Assembly: GCF_021608135.1 (NCBI RefSeq)
Contig: NZ_JAKIHL010000031.1
Span: forward strand, 1 to 44,633
Length of the DNA: 44,633 nucleotides
Direction of reading: 5' to 3'
Origin: Microaerobacter geothermalis
Lineage (GTDB): Bacteria; Bacillota; Bacilli; DSM-22679
A model generated the notes under the pieces. It worked only from the letters and a program-made list of their open reading frames with translations, ran no database searches and was not told where the DNA came from. Made by a program: the position numbers and the translations under genes. Shown here piece by piece: positions 1 through 7,247 of the stretch (position 1 is its first letter; each line of letters begins with the position of its first letter).

Positions 1-129
1 CTGATAAATGCAGATATTAACGGTAGTCTTAATATTCTAAGACAAGCCTATACAGGTATTCCCTATCTGATACAAGCAGTGAGGGATAATGGATGCGTGA
101 ACCATCCAAAGCGAATAAGGGTTGCCTAA
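1..129 (+). CDS. tnpB: TnpB-family RNA-guided nuclease of an IS200/IS605 element, C-terminal end only
   Basis: The frame is open from the first base to a TAA at 127-129, so only the last 42 residues are in the window. It contains NADINGSLNIL, which matches the final RuvC motif of TnpB proteins, where the Asp is a catalytic metal ligand and is followed by the N-x-A/S-x-N-I pattern. The end, CVNHPKRIRVA, is also typical of the family. TnpB is a nuclease guided by an RNA made from the element's own right end. The sequence that follows has the matching right-end hairpins. Whether the full gene is intact cannot be judged from this window. Confidence 0.85.
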   Translation: MINADINGSLNILRQAYTGIPYLIQAVRDNGCVNHPKRIRVA

Positions 130-238
130 ACCATTAGGTGGAAACTTAAATACCAAACTTCGCTTGAAACAAATCTCTAATCTTTGATTAGGAAGCTCCC
201 ACTTCAAACGTGGACACGTTAAGTGGTGAGTAGTTCAC
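1..238 (+). mobile_element. Right end of an IS200/IS605-family (IS1341-like) element
   Basis: The tnpB tail is followed by about 110 bp of non-coding sequence with subterminal hairpins: CTAATC/GATTAG at about 172-190, and a CACTT..AACGTG / ACGTT..AAGTG stem at about 200-226. It then ends in GTGAGTAGTTCAC, like the right ends of IS1341-type elements. These elements have no inverted terminal repeats and make no target duplication, so the boundary at 238/239 is inferred from that terminal motif and from where the downstream reading frame starts to look like protein. Confidence 0.7.
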
Positions 239-258
239 GGAATTATTGGTTGGAGAAG
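130..258 (+). ncRNA. Putative omega-RNA (reRNA) scaffold plus guide of the TnpB element
   Basis: In IS200/IS605 elements the guide RNA covers the end of tnpB and the right end, and its roughly 16-20 nt guide is the flanking DNA just past the element. Here the hairpin-rich right end (about 130-238) would be the scaffold and 239-258 the guide. This is inferred from family knowledge. The transcript ends are not visible in the sequence. Confidence 0.4.
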
Positions 259-440
259 CGACTGAGGAAAATGTGGAAATGGTTAAGGTCTGGGCCTTGT
301 ACACCCATATGTCCAAAGCGATGCCTCCCCTTGTTCAGCACTGGAACTCCCTTGAGGAGCATCAAGAGGCCAGGGAGAAGATAAAAGGGATTACAGAAAA
401 AGTAAAGCAGATGAACATGGAGCTGAGGCAAAAGAAGTAA
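239..440 (+). pseudogene. C-terminal remnant of a small Bacillales protein (YusU/DUF2573-like) cut by the IS element
   Basis: The frame is open from just inside the IS end to a TAA at 438-440 and reads like protein: ELLVGEATEE.., then VKVWALYTHMSKAMPPLVQH, then a charged helix ending MNMELRQKK. From memory the WALYTHM-MPPLV-HWN pattern resembles the small DUF2573 (YusU) family. No ribosome binding site precedes the first possible start (TTG 246), and an in-frame TAG at 231-233 lies in the IS end. The simplest reading is that the IS inserted into this gene and removed its N-terminus from this side. The other half would lie left of the window. The family call is tentative, but the truncation is well supported. 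Confidence 0.6.
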
Positions 441-524
441 CCTTCCCTGATATACAGTTATGTTCATCATGAGAAAAAAGTGGTACAATTAATTCATCGT
501 CTGGGGGGGAAGTGGGGATAAATC

Positions 525-1961
525 ATGAATCTGACCATGTTGACGGATTTTTATGAACTGACAATGATATCTTCCGATGAAGGAAATGACAATCAGGAAG
601 TGGTTTTTGATTTATATTACAGGTCAGCGCCTTCGGGAAATCAATTTGTGATTGCTGCCGGGTTGGAACAGGCTCTTGAATACTTGGATTCCATTTCTTT
701 TACTGGTGAAGATATCGATTATCTGAGGTCAACAGGAGAATTTGGAGAAGAATTTTTGGAAAGGTTAAGAAATTTTACTTTTAGCTGTGATGTGGATGGG
801 GTGCCGGAGGGGTCTGTTGTTTTTCCGAATGAACCGCTCCTTCGGATACGGGGACCTTGGTTTGAAGCGCAATTTGTGGAGACCACCCTTACATTGCTTT
901 TAAATCACCAAACGTTAATTGCGACAAAGGCACAGCGCATTACCCAGGCAGCTGGAGATGATGTGGTGCTGGAATTTGGGGCAAGAAGGGCTCAGGGAGT
1001 AGATGCGGCCCTTTACGGTGCCAGGGCAGCCTATATCGGCGGATGCCATGGTACCTCTAATGTAATGGCAGGTGCTAAATTTGGAATTCCCATCCGGGGG
1101 ACCCATGCCCATTCGTGGATTCAGCGCCATGAGTCGGAACTTCAGGCTTTTCGCCATTATGCAGAAAAACATCCGGAAAACAGCATTTTGCTGGTGGATA
1201 CATACGATACATTAAGAAGTGGGATCCCCAATGCCATTCAGGTGGGGAAAGAACTGGTGGAAAGAGGATACCGCCTGAAGGGAATCCGTCTGGATTCCGG
1301 GGACTTGGCTTACCTATCCAAGAAAGCGAGAAAAATGTTGGATGAGGCCGGGTTTCATGATGCCGTCATTGTGGCATCCAGCGATTTAGATGAATTTATC
1401 ATTCAGGATCTGAAGGCCCAGGGGGCAAAAATTGATATGTGGGGTGTAGGGACCAATCTGATTACTTCCCGGGATCACCCATCCTTGGGTTGTGTATATA
1501 AGTTGGTGGCTGCTGAAGATAAGGGAAAGTTAGTACCCAAAATCAAGGTATCAGAAAATCCAAGGAAGCTTACCAATCCGGGATTTAAGAAAGTACTTCG
1601 CCTATTGGATAAGAATACAAAAATGGCTCTGGTTGATTTAATTATGCTAGATGAAGAAACGGTAGATCCTGACCAGCCATTGGAGGTATTTGATCCGGTA
1701 AATACGTGGAAAAGAAAGACGGTGAAGAATTTTGAAATCAAGGAACTGCTCGTTCCCTTATTCCGAAAGGGAAAACGGGTGTATTCATCACCGGATATTT
1801 CAACCATTCGCCAATATGCTAAGGAGCAACTTTCCCATTTTTCTGCTGAGCAGAAACGGTTGAAAAACCCCCATCGTTATCATGTGGACCTGTCTGAAAC
1901 CTTATGGACATTAAAGCATAACTTATTGAAAAAAATGAAGGAAGAAATTGAAACCCGGTAG
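525..1961 (+). CDS. pncB: Nicotinate phosphoribosyltransferase
   Basis: The 478-residue protein has the usual length for NAPRTase. The enzyme makes nicotinate mononucleotide from nicotinate and PRPP, using ATP, in the NAD salvage (Preiss-Handler) pathway in the cytoplasm. It starts with MLTDFYELTM, the family N-terminal signature. Later it has EFGARRAQG and RGTHAHSW, around the active-site His region, then the phosphate-binding stretch GIRLDSGDLAYLSKKAR. The ATG at 525 follows a long G-rich ribosome binding site. It is a single-gene unit with a shared hairpin terminator at its stop codon, convergent with the chemoreceptor gene. Confidence 0.95.
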   Translation: MNLTMLTDFYELTMISSDEGNDNQEVVFDLYYRSAPSGNQFVIAAGLEQALEYLDSISFTGEDIDYLRSTGEFGEEFLERLRNFTFSCDVDGVPEGSVVFPNEPLLRIRGPWFEAQFVETTLTLLLNHQTLIATKAQRITQAAGDDVVLEFGARRAQGVDAALYGARAAYIGGCHGTSNVMAGAKFGIPIRGTHAHSWIQRHESELQAFRHYAEKHPENSILLVDTYDTLRSGIPNAIQVGKELVERGYRLKGIRLDSGDLAYLSKKARKMLDEAGFHDAVIVASSDLDEFIIQDLKAQGAKIDMWGVGTNLITSRDHPSLGCVYKLVAAEDKGKLVPKIKVSENPRKLTNPGFKKVLRLLDKNTKMALVDLIMLDEETVDPDQPLEVFDPVNTWKRKTVKNFEIKELLVPLFRKGKRVYSSPDISTIRQYAKEQLSHFSAEQKRLKNPHRYHVDLSETLWTLKHNLLKKMKEEIETR

Positions 1962-1977
1962 AGTCACTACCGGGTTT
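1951..1977. terminator. Bidirectional hairpin terminator between pncB and the chemoreceptor gene
   Basis: A perfect 11-bp stem, AAACCCGGTAG/CTACCGGGTTT, with a 5-nt loop. It overlaps the pncB stop codon (1959-1961). A-rich and T-rich flanks let it serve both convergent genes. Confidence 0.85.
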
Positions 1978-1990
1978 ATTCTACGCATTT

Positions 1991-3751
1991 CTATGCATTT
2001 GTATTTTGCACCACCTGCTGGCTGATTTCATTTTCCAATTCATCTAGAAGATGAATGAGCTGAAAGGATACCTGCTCTAGCTGCTCCAACCTCTCATTAG
2101 CTTTTCGGTTGTCCCCTTTGATATGAGCAGCCAACGCTTCCTTAGCCAGTTCATGGACTTTTATGTGCACTCCCTCCATTGATTGGTAAGAATAAGTCTT
2201 TTTTACATTTTCGCCAGCTTCATTGTAATACCAGTTACCCAGACGACAGACAAGATGGTTGGCCACATCTTCAGGATTCAGGCTTTCGTATCCCATAAAT
2301 GAGTTATAAATCCACCACTTCCAAAGGAGATGGTCCGTTTTGGCCACACGAATCAATTGTCTGTCCTGTAGGGTGCCTATGGAAGATAGGAGGTATAGGC
2401 GAAGCTCATTTACCTGTCTGCTTAGTTTGTGCAAATTACTGCCAAAGTCAACGATGCCCTGTTGAGTCTCGTCAGATAAATCACTGACATGGGCCACTCG
2501 ATTTGCAATCTCAGAGGTGGCTGCAGATTGTTGCTCGGCAATGGCTGCAATATTTCCGGTAGCGCCGCCAATTTCACGGATATCTGAAATAATAGATTTT
2601 AGATAGTTTATGGAAATTTTGGCATCTCCAACTCCTTCATCAATTGCTTCGGATATGGCGTTGCTGGACTTGGATACATCAATTGCCTCATGCTGCAGAG
2701 TGGAAATCGTATTGGAGATTTTTACAACGGATTGCTTTGTCTGTTCAGCAAGTTTACGAACTTCTGACGCCACCACTGCAAATCCTCGTCCATGTTCACC
2801 TGCTCGTGCCGCTTCGATGGAGGCGTTTAAGGCGAGTAGATTGGTTTGCTCAGCTACATTGCTGATAAAACGAATGATTTCATTAATACTGTTAATCTCC
2901 TTAAAAAGCTTATCAAAACTGGCCTTTGCTTCCTTGAACTGCTCCCCGATCAAAATAAATTTATCCAATGAATTTTCGATAATCTCCTGCCCTTTTTCCG
3001 CTTGAGAAACGGCTGCTTCGGAACTTTCCGCCACATTCGTCGCATTTTTGGCTACCTCATGGACAGATGCGCTTAATTGTTCTGTAGAAGAACTCACACT
3101 AATTGCTTCTTCCTGGGTTGATTTGGCTGCTTCAATCAGATCAACGGCTTGGGTCATTCGTGTAATTAATTCCAGCACGGTGCTTACCCCATCAATATTT
3201 TTATAGTCCATGGCCTCTTGATAAGATTGAAGAACAATTTGTGAATCCAAAGTGATCACTTTAAGTAGAGACATGATAGTTTTGGTCATTTTCTCAGGGT
3301 CTCTGTAATATTTTTTGATAATTATCGGGATAAGAAATTCATATACACGAATATATGCACCGGTATACCATTCGGGAGTTAACTTGATTCGCGCATGCAT
3401 TTCTCCTATACGTACACGGTTGTTAATGTAACGCTTATCAATTTCTGTAATACTACCTAGGGTTCTAAGATATTGAGAAAAGGTTTTGGATAATTTTTCA
3501 ACAGAGCTGTGGCGTCTGATAATTGCGTTCAATTCATCAAATTGTTGAAGGACATGGTAATGTTTGTGAGTAATTTCATCTGCCAAGGCGTCAATTTCAG
3601 GTTTAATGTGTCGCAAGCGTTGTAAATCCTCTTGGTTTAATTCCAGAAATTTAAGCTTATTATTTATTTCATTGGTAGATTGTATATCCGTTCCTTTAAA
3701 TTCTTTATGAATGGTCGTCTGGTGAAGATTTCTTATATTTCCAACCAACAT
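1991..3751 (-). CDS. Soluble globin-coupled aerotaxis transducer (HemAT-like) with C-terminal CZB zinc-binding domain
   Basis: A 586-residue cytoplasmic chemoreceptor with no membrane segment. Residues about 30-185 are a sensor globin. [20 protein letters not shown] carries the proximal heme His, H119, as in HemAT. Residues about 215-450 are a methyl-accepting signalling domain with the CheA/CheW-binding hairpin tip ([20 protein letters not shown], then [17 protein letters not shown]). Residues about 465-575 look like a CZB domain, with candidate zinc ligands H474 (DHLLW), C502 (CRLGNWY), H529 and H533 (VHIKVH). B. subtilis HemAT is about 430 residues and lacks this last domain. The ATG at 3751 follows GGGAGTG. 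Likely role: steering motility by oxygen, with zinc or redox (HOCl-type) input through CZB. The domains are seen in the sequence and the ligand is inferred. Confidence 0.88.
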   Translation of the reverse strand: MLVGNIRNLHQTTIHKEFKGTDIQSTNEINNKLKFLELNQEDLQRLRHIKPEIDALADEITHKHYHVLQQFDELNAIIRRHSSVEKLSKTFSQYLRTLGSITEIDKRYINNRVRIGEMHARIKLTPEWYTGAYIRVYEFLIPIIIKKYYRDPEKMTKTIMSLLKVITLDSQIVLQSYQEAMDYKNIDGVSTVLELITRMTQAVDLIEAAKSTQEEAISVSSSTEQLSASVHEVAKNATNVAESSEAAVSQAEKGQEIIENSLDKFILIGEQFKEAKASFDKLFKEINSINEIIRFISNVAEQTNLLALNASIEAARAGEHGRGFAVVASEVRKLAEQTKQSVVKISNTISTLQHEAIDVSKSSNAISEAIDEGVGDAKISINYLKSIISDIREIGGATGNIAAIAEQQSAATSEIANRVAHVSDLSDETQQGIVDFGSNLHKLSRQVNELRLYLLSSIGTLQDRQLIRVAKTDHLLWKWWIYNSFMGYESLNPEDVANHLVCRLGNWYYNEAGENVKKTYSYQSMEGVHIKVHELAKEALAAHIKGDNRKANERLEQLEQVSFQLIHLLDELENEISQQVVQNTNA

Positions 3752-3809
3752 AAATCAATCACTCCCTTTTTTCATAGATTTTCTATTCAATTGGGTATAT
3801 GAACGGAGC

Positions 3810-4027
3810 TATATAGATGGAATTAAAGAATTCACTAAGGTGAGCCTTCGGGTTCGTACGAAGCGAAGAGGCTAAAGAACGTGAATTAGCCCTTAAACTG
3901 ACTCCACCTTTGAAGAACCCAGATGTTTTTGAGGACTCCGTTCTTTAGACTTGAAGCGGATCTGAATCACGTCCTGACGAACCCGACTAGCGAAAGTGTG
4001 AATCTTTAATTCCACATTTATATAGAT
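3810..4027 (+). repeat. Dispersed hairpin repeat, copy 1, with 9-bp direct repeats
   Basis: The element (3819-4018, 200 bp) starts GGAATTAAAGAATTCAC and ends with its near-perfect inverted copy. It is flanked by TATATAGAT at 3810-3818 and at 4019-4027. Inside it, GGGTTCGT pairs with ACGAACCC and CTAAAGAACG pairs with CGTTCTTTAG, so the whole unit can form one long hairpin. It lies between the divergent chemoreceptor and ftsE genes. The 3752-4355 gap otherwise holds only ftsE promoter elements. Confidence 0.85.
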
Positions 4028-4095
4028 TATGAATCTTATTATATTAGATTTATTATTAATCACAACGGATTAACTAGTGAATTTATGTATTTTTT

Positions 4096-4125
4096 TTGAC
4101 AATTTCCTTACATTTTCTTTACAAT
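4096..4125 (+). promoter_or_regulatory. Putative sigma-A promoter for the ftsE operon
   Basis: TTGACA at 4096-4101 and TACAAT at 4120-4125 with an 18-bp spacer. This is followed by AT-rich sequence and a long leader to ftsE (4356). Confidence 0.55.
4107..4123 (-). promoter_or_regulatory. Possible WalR box in the ftsE promoter
   Basis: Read on the minus strand this is TGTAAA-GAAAA-TGTAAG. The WalR consensus is TGTWAH-N5-TGTWAH, so 11 of the 12 defined positions match. It lies between the -35 and -10 of the ftsE promoter candidate. WalRK controls cell-wall hydrolases in Bacillales, and this operon encodes FtsEX and a murein hydrolase, so the context fits. The AT-rich surroundings make a chance match possible. 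Confidence 0.4.
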
Positions 4126-4184
4126 TTGTTTAAATTTTATACAAAATTTCCTAAAAATTTCACCCGGAGGGAAAATACCAGAAA

Positions 4185-4193
4185 TGATATAAT
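4185..4193 (+). promoter_or_regulatory. Extended -10 promoter element, second candidate upstream of ftsE
   Basis: TGATATAAT is a perfect TGn extended -10 about 160 bp before the ftsE start. No good -35 is present, which is acceptable for an extended -10. Confidence 0.4.
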
Positions 4194-4355
4194 AGATTGG
4201 GAGCTTTAAGAGGTTGGAAAGAGATATCAAAGAAAGTAAAAACATGTAAAAAAAGCGCAAAGAAAAAAAGGAATATTAATGAAAAGTGTCGAATGTTTTA
4301 TTTTAGCCTCAAGACATAATGAAAAGATGCATCGGTGAGGAGAGGAAATCCGGTT

Positions 4356-5042
4356 ATGATAGAAATGTATGATGTTTGGAAGACATATCCCAATGGAACC
4401 AATGCCCTTCAGGGAATTTCTGCAAAGATCGATCAAGGGGAATTTGTATATGTGGTAGGCCCTAGCGGTGCGGGGAAATCTACTTTTATTAAATTGATGT
4501 ATCGGGAAGAGCGGCCGACAAAGGGCCGGATTTTTATCAATAATTTCAATTTGGAAAAGATCAAGGAACGGCAAATTCCCCAGATCAGAAGAACCATTGG
4601 GGTGGTATTTCAGGACTTTAAACTATTGCCGAGATTAACAGTCTATGAAAATGTCGCGTTTGCCATGGAAGTGATAGAGGCTCCCAAACGGGCCATTCGA
4701 AAAAGAGTCCTTGAAGTTCTTCAGTTGGTACGATTAAAACACAAGGTAAAGTCCCTTCCGTCTGAACTTTCCGGTGGTGAGCAGCAGAGGGTGGCCTTAG
4801 CGAGGGCTTTGGTGAACAATCCTTCTGTCATCATTGCCGATGAGCCTACGGGAAATCTTGATCCGGAAACCTCATGGGAAATTATGAATCTGTTTAATGA
4901 GATTAATTTCCGCGGAACAACTGTTGTGATGGCTACCCATAATAAAGAGATTGTCAACACAATGAAAAAGAGGGTGATCGCCATCGAAAACGGCCGGATT
5001 GTCAGGGACGAGCAAAGGGGTGAATATGGCTATGAAGCTTAG
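4356..5042 (+). CDS. ftsE: Cell division ABC transporter ATP-binding protein FtsE
   Basis: A 228-residue ATPase that partners FtsX in the membrane. FtsEX uses ATP hydrolysis to switch on cell-wall hydrolases outside the cell rather than to transport a substrate. It has Walker A (GPSGAGKST), Q-loop (VFQDFKLL), signature LSGGEQQR, Walker B (VIIADEPTG) and H-loop (ATHNKE). The ATG at 4356 follows GAGGAGAGG. An upstream in-frame GTG at 4335 lacks this site. The gene overlaps ftsX by 17 bp, consistent with coupled translation. Confidence 0.95.
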   Translation: MIEMYDVWKTYPNGTNALQGISAKIDQGEFVYVVGPSGAGKSTFIKLMYREERPTKGRIFINNFNLEKIKERQIPQIRRTIGVVFQDFKLLPRLTVYENVAFAMEVIEAPKRAIRKRVLEVLQLVRLKHKVKSLPSELSGGEQQRVALARALVNNPSVIIADEPTGNLDPETSWEIMNLFNEINFRGTTVVMATHNKEIVNTMKKRVIAIENGRIVRDEQRGEYGYEA

Positions 5043-5925
5043 ATCCTTTGGTCGTCATTTGAGGGAGGGGGTTAAAAATATTGGCAGAAACGGCTGGATG
5101 ACCTTTGCTTCGGTAAGTGCCGTTTCGATTACTCTATTTATCCTCGGCGTTTTCCTGATGTTGGCTCTTAATGTCAATCACATCGTCGATGTGGTGGAAA
5201 ACCGGGTTGAAATAAAGGTTTTTCTCGATGTGATGACAGATGAGGAGAATATAAAAAGCATCAAGGGTCAATTAAAGGATATTTCGGGTGTAAAGGAAGT
5301 GCAGTTTGTTCCAAAGGAAGAGGGATTGCAGCAGCTAAAGGATAGTTTTGGGGAACAGGCCTATCTATTTGATGGATTGGAGCAGGAGAATCCCCTTCCC
5401 GACGCTTTTGTTGTTCGGATTGAAACTCCACAGGAAGTGGAGCAAGTGGCCGGAGAGATTCAAAGAATCCCCTTGGTAGATAAAGTGAATTATGGACAAG
5501 GTTTCGTGGACAAGCTCTTTACGGTAACCAGCACCATTAGAAATATCGGGCTTATTTTTATCATTGGCCTGGCCTTCACGGCGATGTTTCTGATCGCCAA
5601 TACCATTCGTTTAACCATTTTTGCAAGGCGCAAGGAAATTGAGATTATGAAGCTGGTGGGAGCTACCAATTGGTTTATTCGCTGGCCCTTTTTCATCGAA
5701 GGACTGCTATTGGGAGTGATTGGCTCCATCTTGCCTATTATTCTTTTATTGGCTGGCTACAAGTTTTTGTACGACCAGGTGATGGTTGACCTATCCTTTT
5801 ATTTTCTCGACCTGTTGCCACTGTTTCCGTTGGGGTATCAGATTGCCGAATTGTTGATCGGCATCGGAGCTTTTATCGGAATTTGGGGAAGTTTGGTGTC
5901 GGTTCATCGATTTTTACGGGTTTAA
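5026..5925 (+). CDS. ftsX: Cell division membrane protein FtsX
   Basis: A 299-residue permease-like partner of FtsE. The N-terminus GRHLREGVKNIGRNGWMTFA is the family signature before the first membrane helix. Then comes a large extracellular domain (about residues 55-165) that contacts the hydrolase, and three further membrane helices with ARRKEIEIMKLVGATNWFIR between helices 2 and 3. The start chosen is ATG 5026 with AAAGGGG just upstream. ATG 5032 is a possible alternative, and the earlier in-frame TTG at 4999 lies deep in ftsE. Confidence 0.94.
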   Translation: MAMKLRSFGRHLREGVKNIGRNGWMTFASVSAVSITLFILGVFLMLALNVNHIVDVVENRVEIKVFLDVMTDEENIKSIKGQLKDISGVKEVQFVPKEEGLQQLKDSFGEQAYLFDGLEQENPLPDAFVVRIETPQEVEQVAGEIQRIPLVDKVNYGQGFVDKLFTVTSTIRNIGLIFIIGLAFTAMFLIANTIRLTIFARRKEIEIMKLVGATNWFIRWPFFIEGLLLGVIGSILPIILLLAGYKFLYDQVMVDLSFYFLDLLPLFPLGYQIAELLIGIGAFIGIWGSLVSVHRFLRV

Positions 5926-6003
5926 TGTTTAGTTCCGTCCATATAAAACGGACTCTTTAAGAGAATGTTCAGTAAGGATAACGTTTGGGCGAGGGGGAAA
6001 ATC

Positions 6004-7185
6004 ATGAAGAAATATGTCTTATTCCCGTTTCTTCTGATTCTGGTGTTCACGTTGGTAATCAATACAACTCCTTCGGTTGGACAGGCAGAAAGCCAGATCG
6101 AAAAGATTCAGCGGCAGATCAAAGAATTGAAAAAAAAGCAGAAGGAAGCGGAAAAAAGGGCCGCCGAGGCACAAATGGAACTGAATCAGGTGAGCCAACA
6201 GAAGAAAGCGGTTCAATATGATATCATGCAGTTGGATCTGAAAATGAATGAAACCCAGGCCAGAATTGACCAGTTGGATAAAGATATCAATAATAAAGAA
6301 GAGGAATTAAATCAGGCGGCCGCTGAGCTGCAGGCGGCTGAAACCCGGGTGGCCGAAAGGGACAGCCTGCTTAAAACAAGGGTGAAGATGATGTATGAAA
6401 CCGGCAAAATTTCTTACTTGGAAGTTTTGTTGGGTTCCAAGAGCTTTAGCGACTTTTTGGATCGTCTGGATTCGTTGAAATTAATTGTGGATCAGGATGT
6501 TAATATTTTGGCAGCCAATAAGAGGGACAGAGACACCATTGCCGAGAAGAAGGCAGAGATTGAAGTCAAACTGAATGAGTTGGAGGGAATGCTGGCAGAG
6601 GCACAATCCTTAAAGGAAAGCTATAGGCAGCAGTTGAAAACAAAGACGGTGGTTGCCGCCCAATTGGAGCAGAAAGAAAGGGAATTGGGTGAAGTGGACC
6701 GGGAAGAAGAGGAACGGGTCATGGCGATCGCCAGAGAAATTGCCGAGAAAATGAAGGAGTTGGAAAAGCTTTATTATAAGGGGGGAAAACTTCTTTGGCC
6801 AGCACCGGGAACAACAAGAATTACTTCCGGATTTGGCTATCGGGTTGATCCCTTCACTGGAAAGCCGGCTGGTCATAACGGATTGGATATCGGAGCCAAT
6901 CCTCCTGGTACATATGGTTCACCCATTGTGGCAGCGGAGTCTGGTGTGGTGATTACTGCCGCTTATCTCCGAGGGTATGGAAATACGGTTATTATTAACC
7001 ACGGCGGCGGAATATGGACCCTGTACGGTCACAACCAAAAGCTTCTTGTCAAGGAAGGACAGGAAGTAAAACGGGGGGACACCATTGCATTGATGGGATC
7101 TACCGGTCGGTCAACCGGACCCCATGTTCACTTTACGGTCTACAAAAATCAAGTTCCTGTTGATCCCATGCCGTATCTTAAGTAG
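6004..7185 (+). CDS. Secreted coiled-coil murein hydrolase, M23 (LytM) family, EnvC/PcsB-like organisation
   Basis: A 393-residue protein. It has a signal peptide (MKKYVLFPF.. cut near GQA-ES, residue 28), a long charged coiled coil (about residues 30-240), and a C-terminal M23 peptidase domain. The metal and catalytic motifs look intact: HNGLDIGA (H291, D295) and GPHVHF (H374, H376). That differs from E. coli EnvC, whose LytM domain is degenerate and acts only as an activator. The coiled coil is the part that docks onto FtsX in EnvC and PcsB, and this gene is 78 bp after ftsX, so it is very likely the FtsEX-controlled hydrolase or activator. In B. subtilis that role is filled by CwlO (NlpC/P60 type). 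The ATG at 6004 follows GAGGGGGAAA. Confidence 0.88.
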   Translation: MKKYVLFPFLLILVFTLVINTTPSVGQAESQIEKIQRQIKELKKKQKEAEKRAAEAQMELNQVSQQKKAVQYDIMQLDLKMNETQARIDQLDKDINNKEEELNQAAAELQAAETRVAERDSLLKTRVKMMYETGKISYLEVLLGSKSFSDFLDRLDSLKLIVDQDVNILAANKRDRDTIAEKKAEIEVKLNELEGMLAEAQSLKESYRQQLKTKTVVAAQLEQKERELGEVDREEEERVMAIAREIAEKMKELEKLYYKGGKLLWPAPGTTRITSGFGYRVDPFTGKPAGHNGLDIGANPPGTYGSPIVAAESGVVITAAYLRGYGNTVIINHGGGIWTLYGHNQKLLVKEGQEVKRGDTIALMGSTGRSTGPHVHFTVYKNQVPVDPMPYLK

Positions 7186-7247
7186 CCCGTTTGAATATAC
7201 TATTTAAAATGAACATAAAAATTGTACGCAAAGGTGGTAAACAGCGC

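Noticed and set aside
1475-1807. Long minus-strand open frame inside pncB
   Set aside because: No ribosome binding site, no recognisable protein pattern, and fully covered by a clear pncB reading frame.
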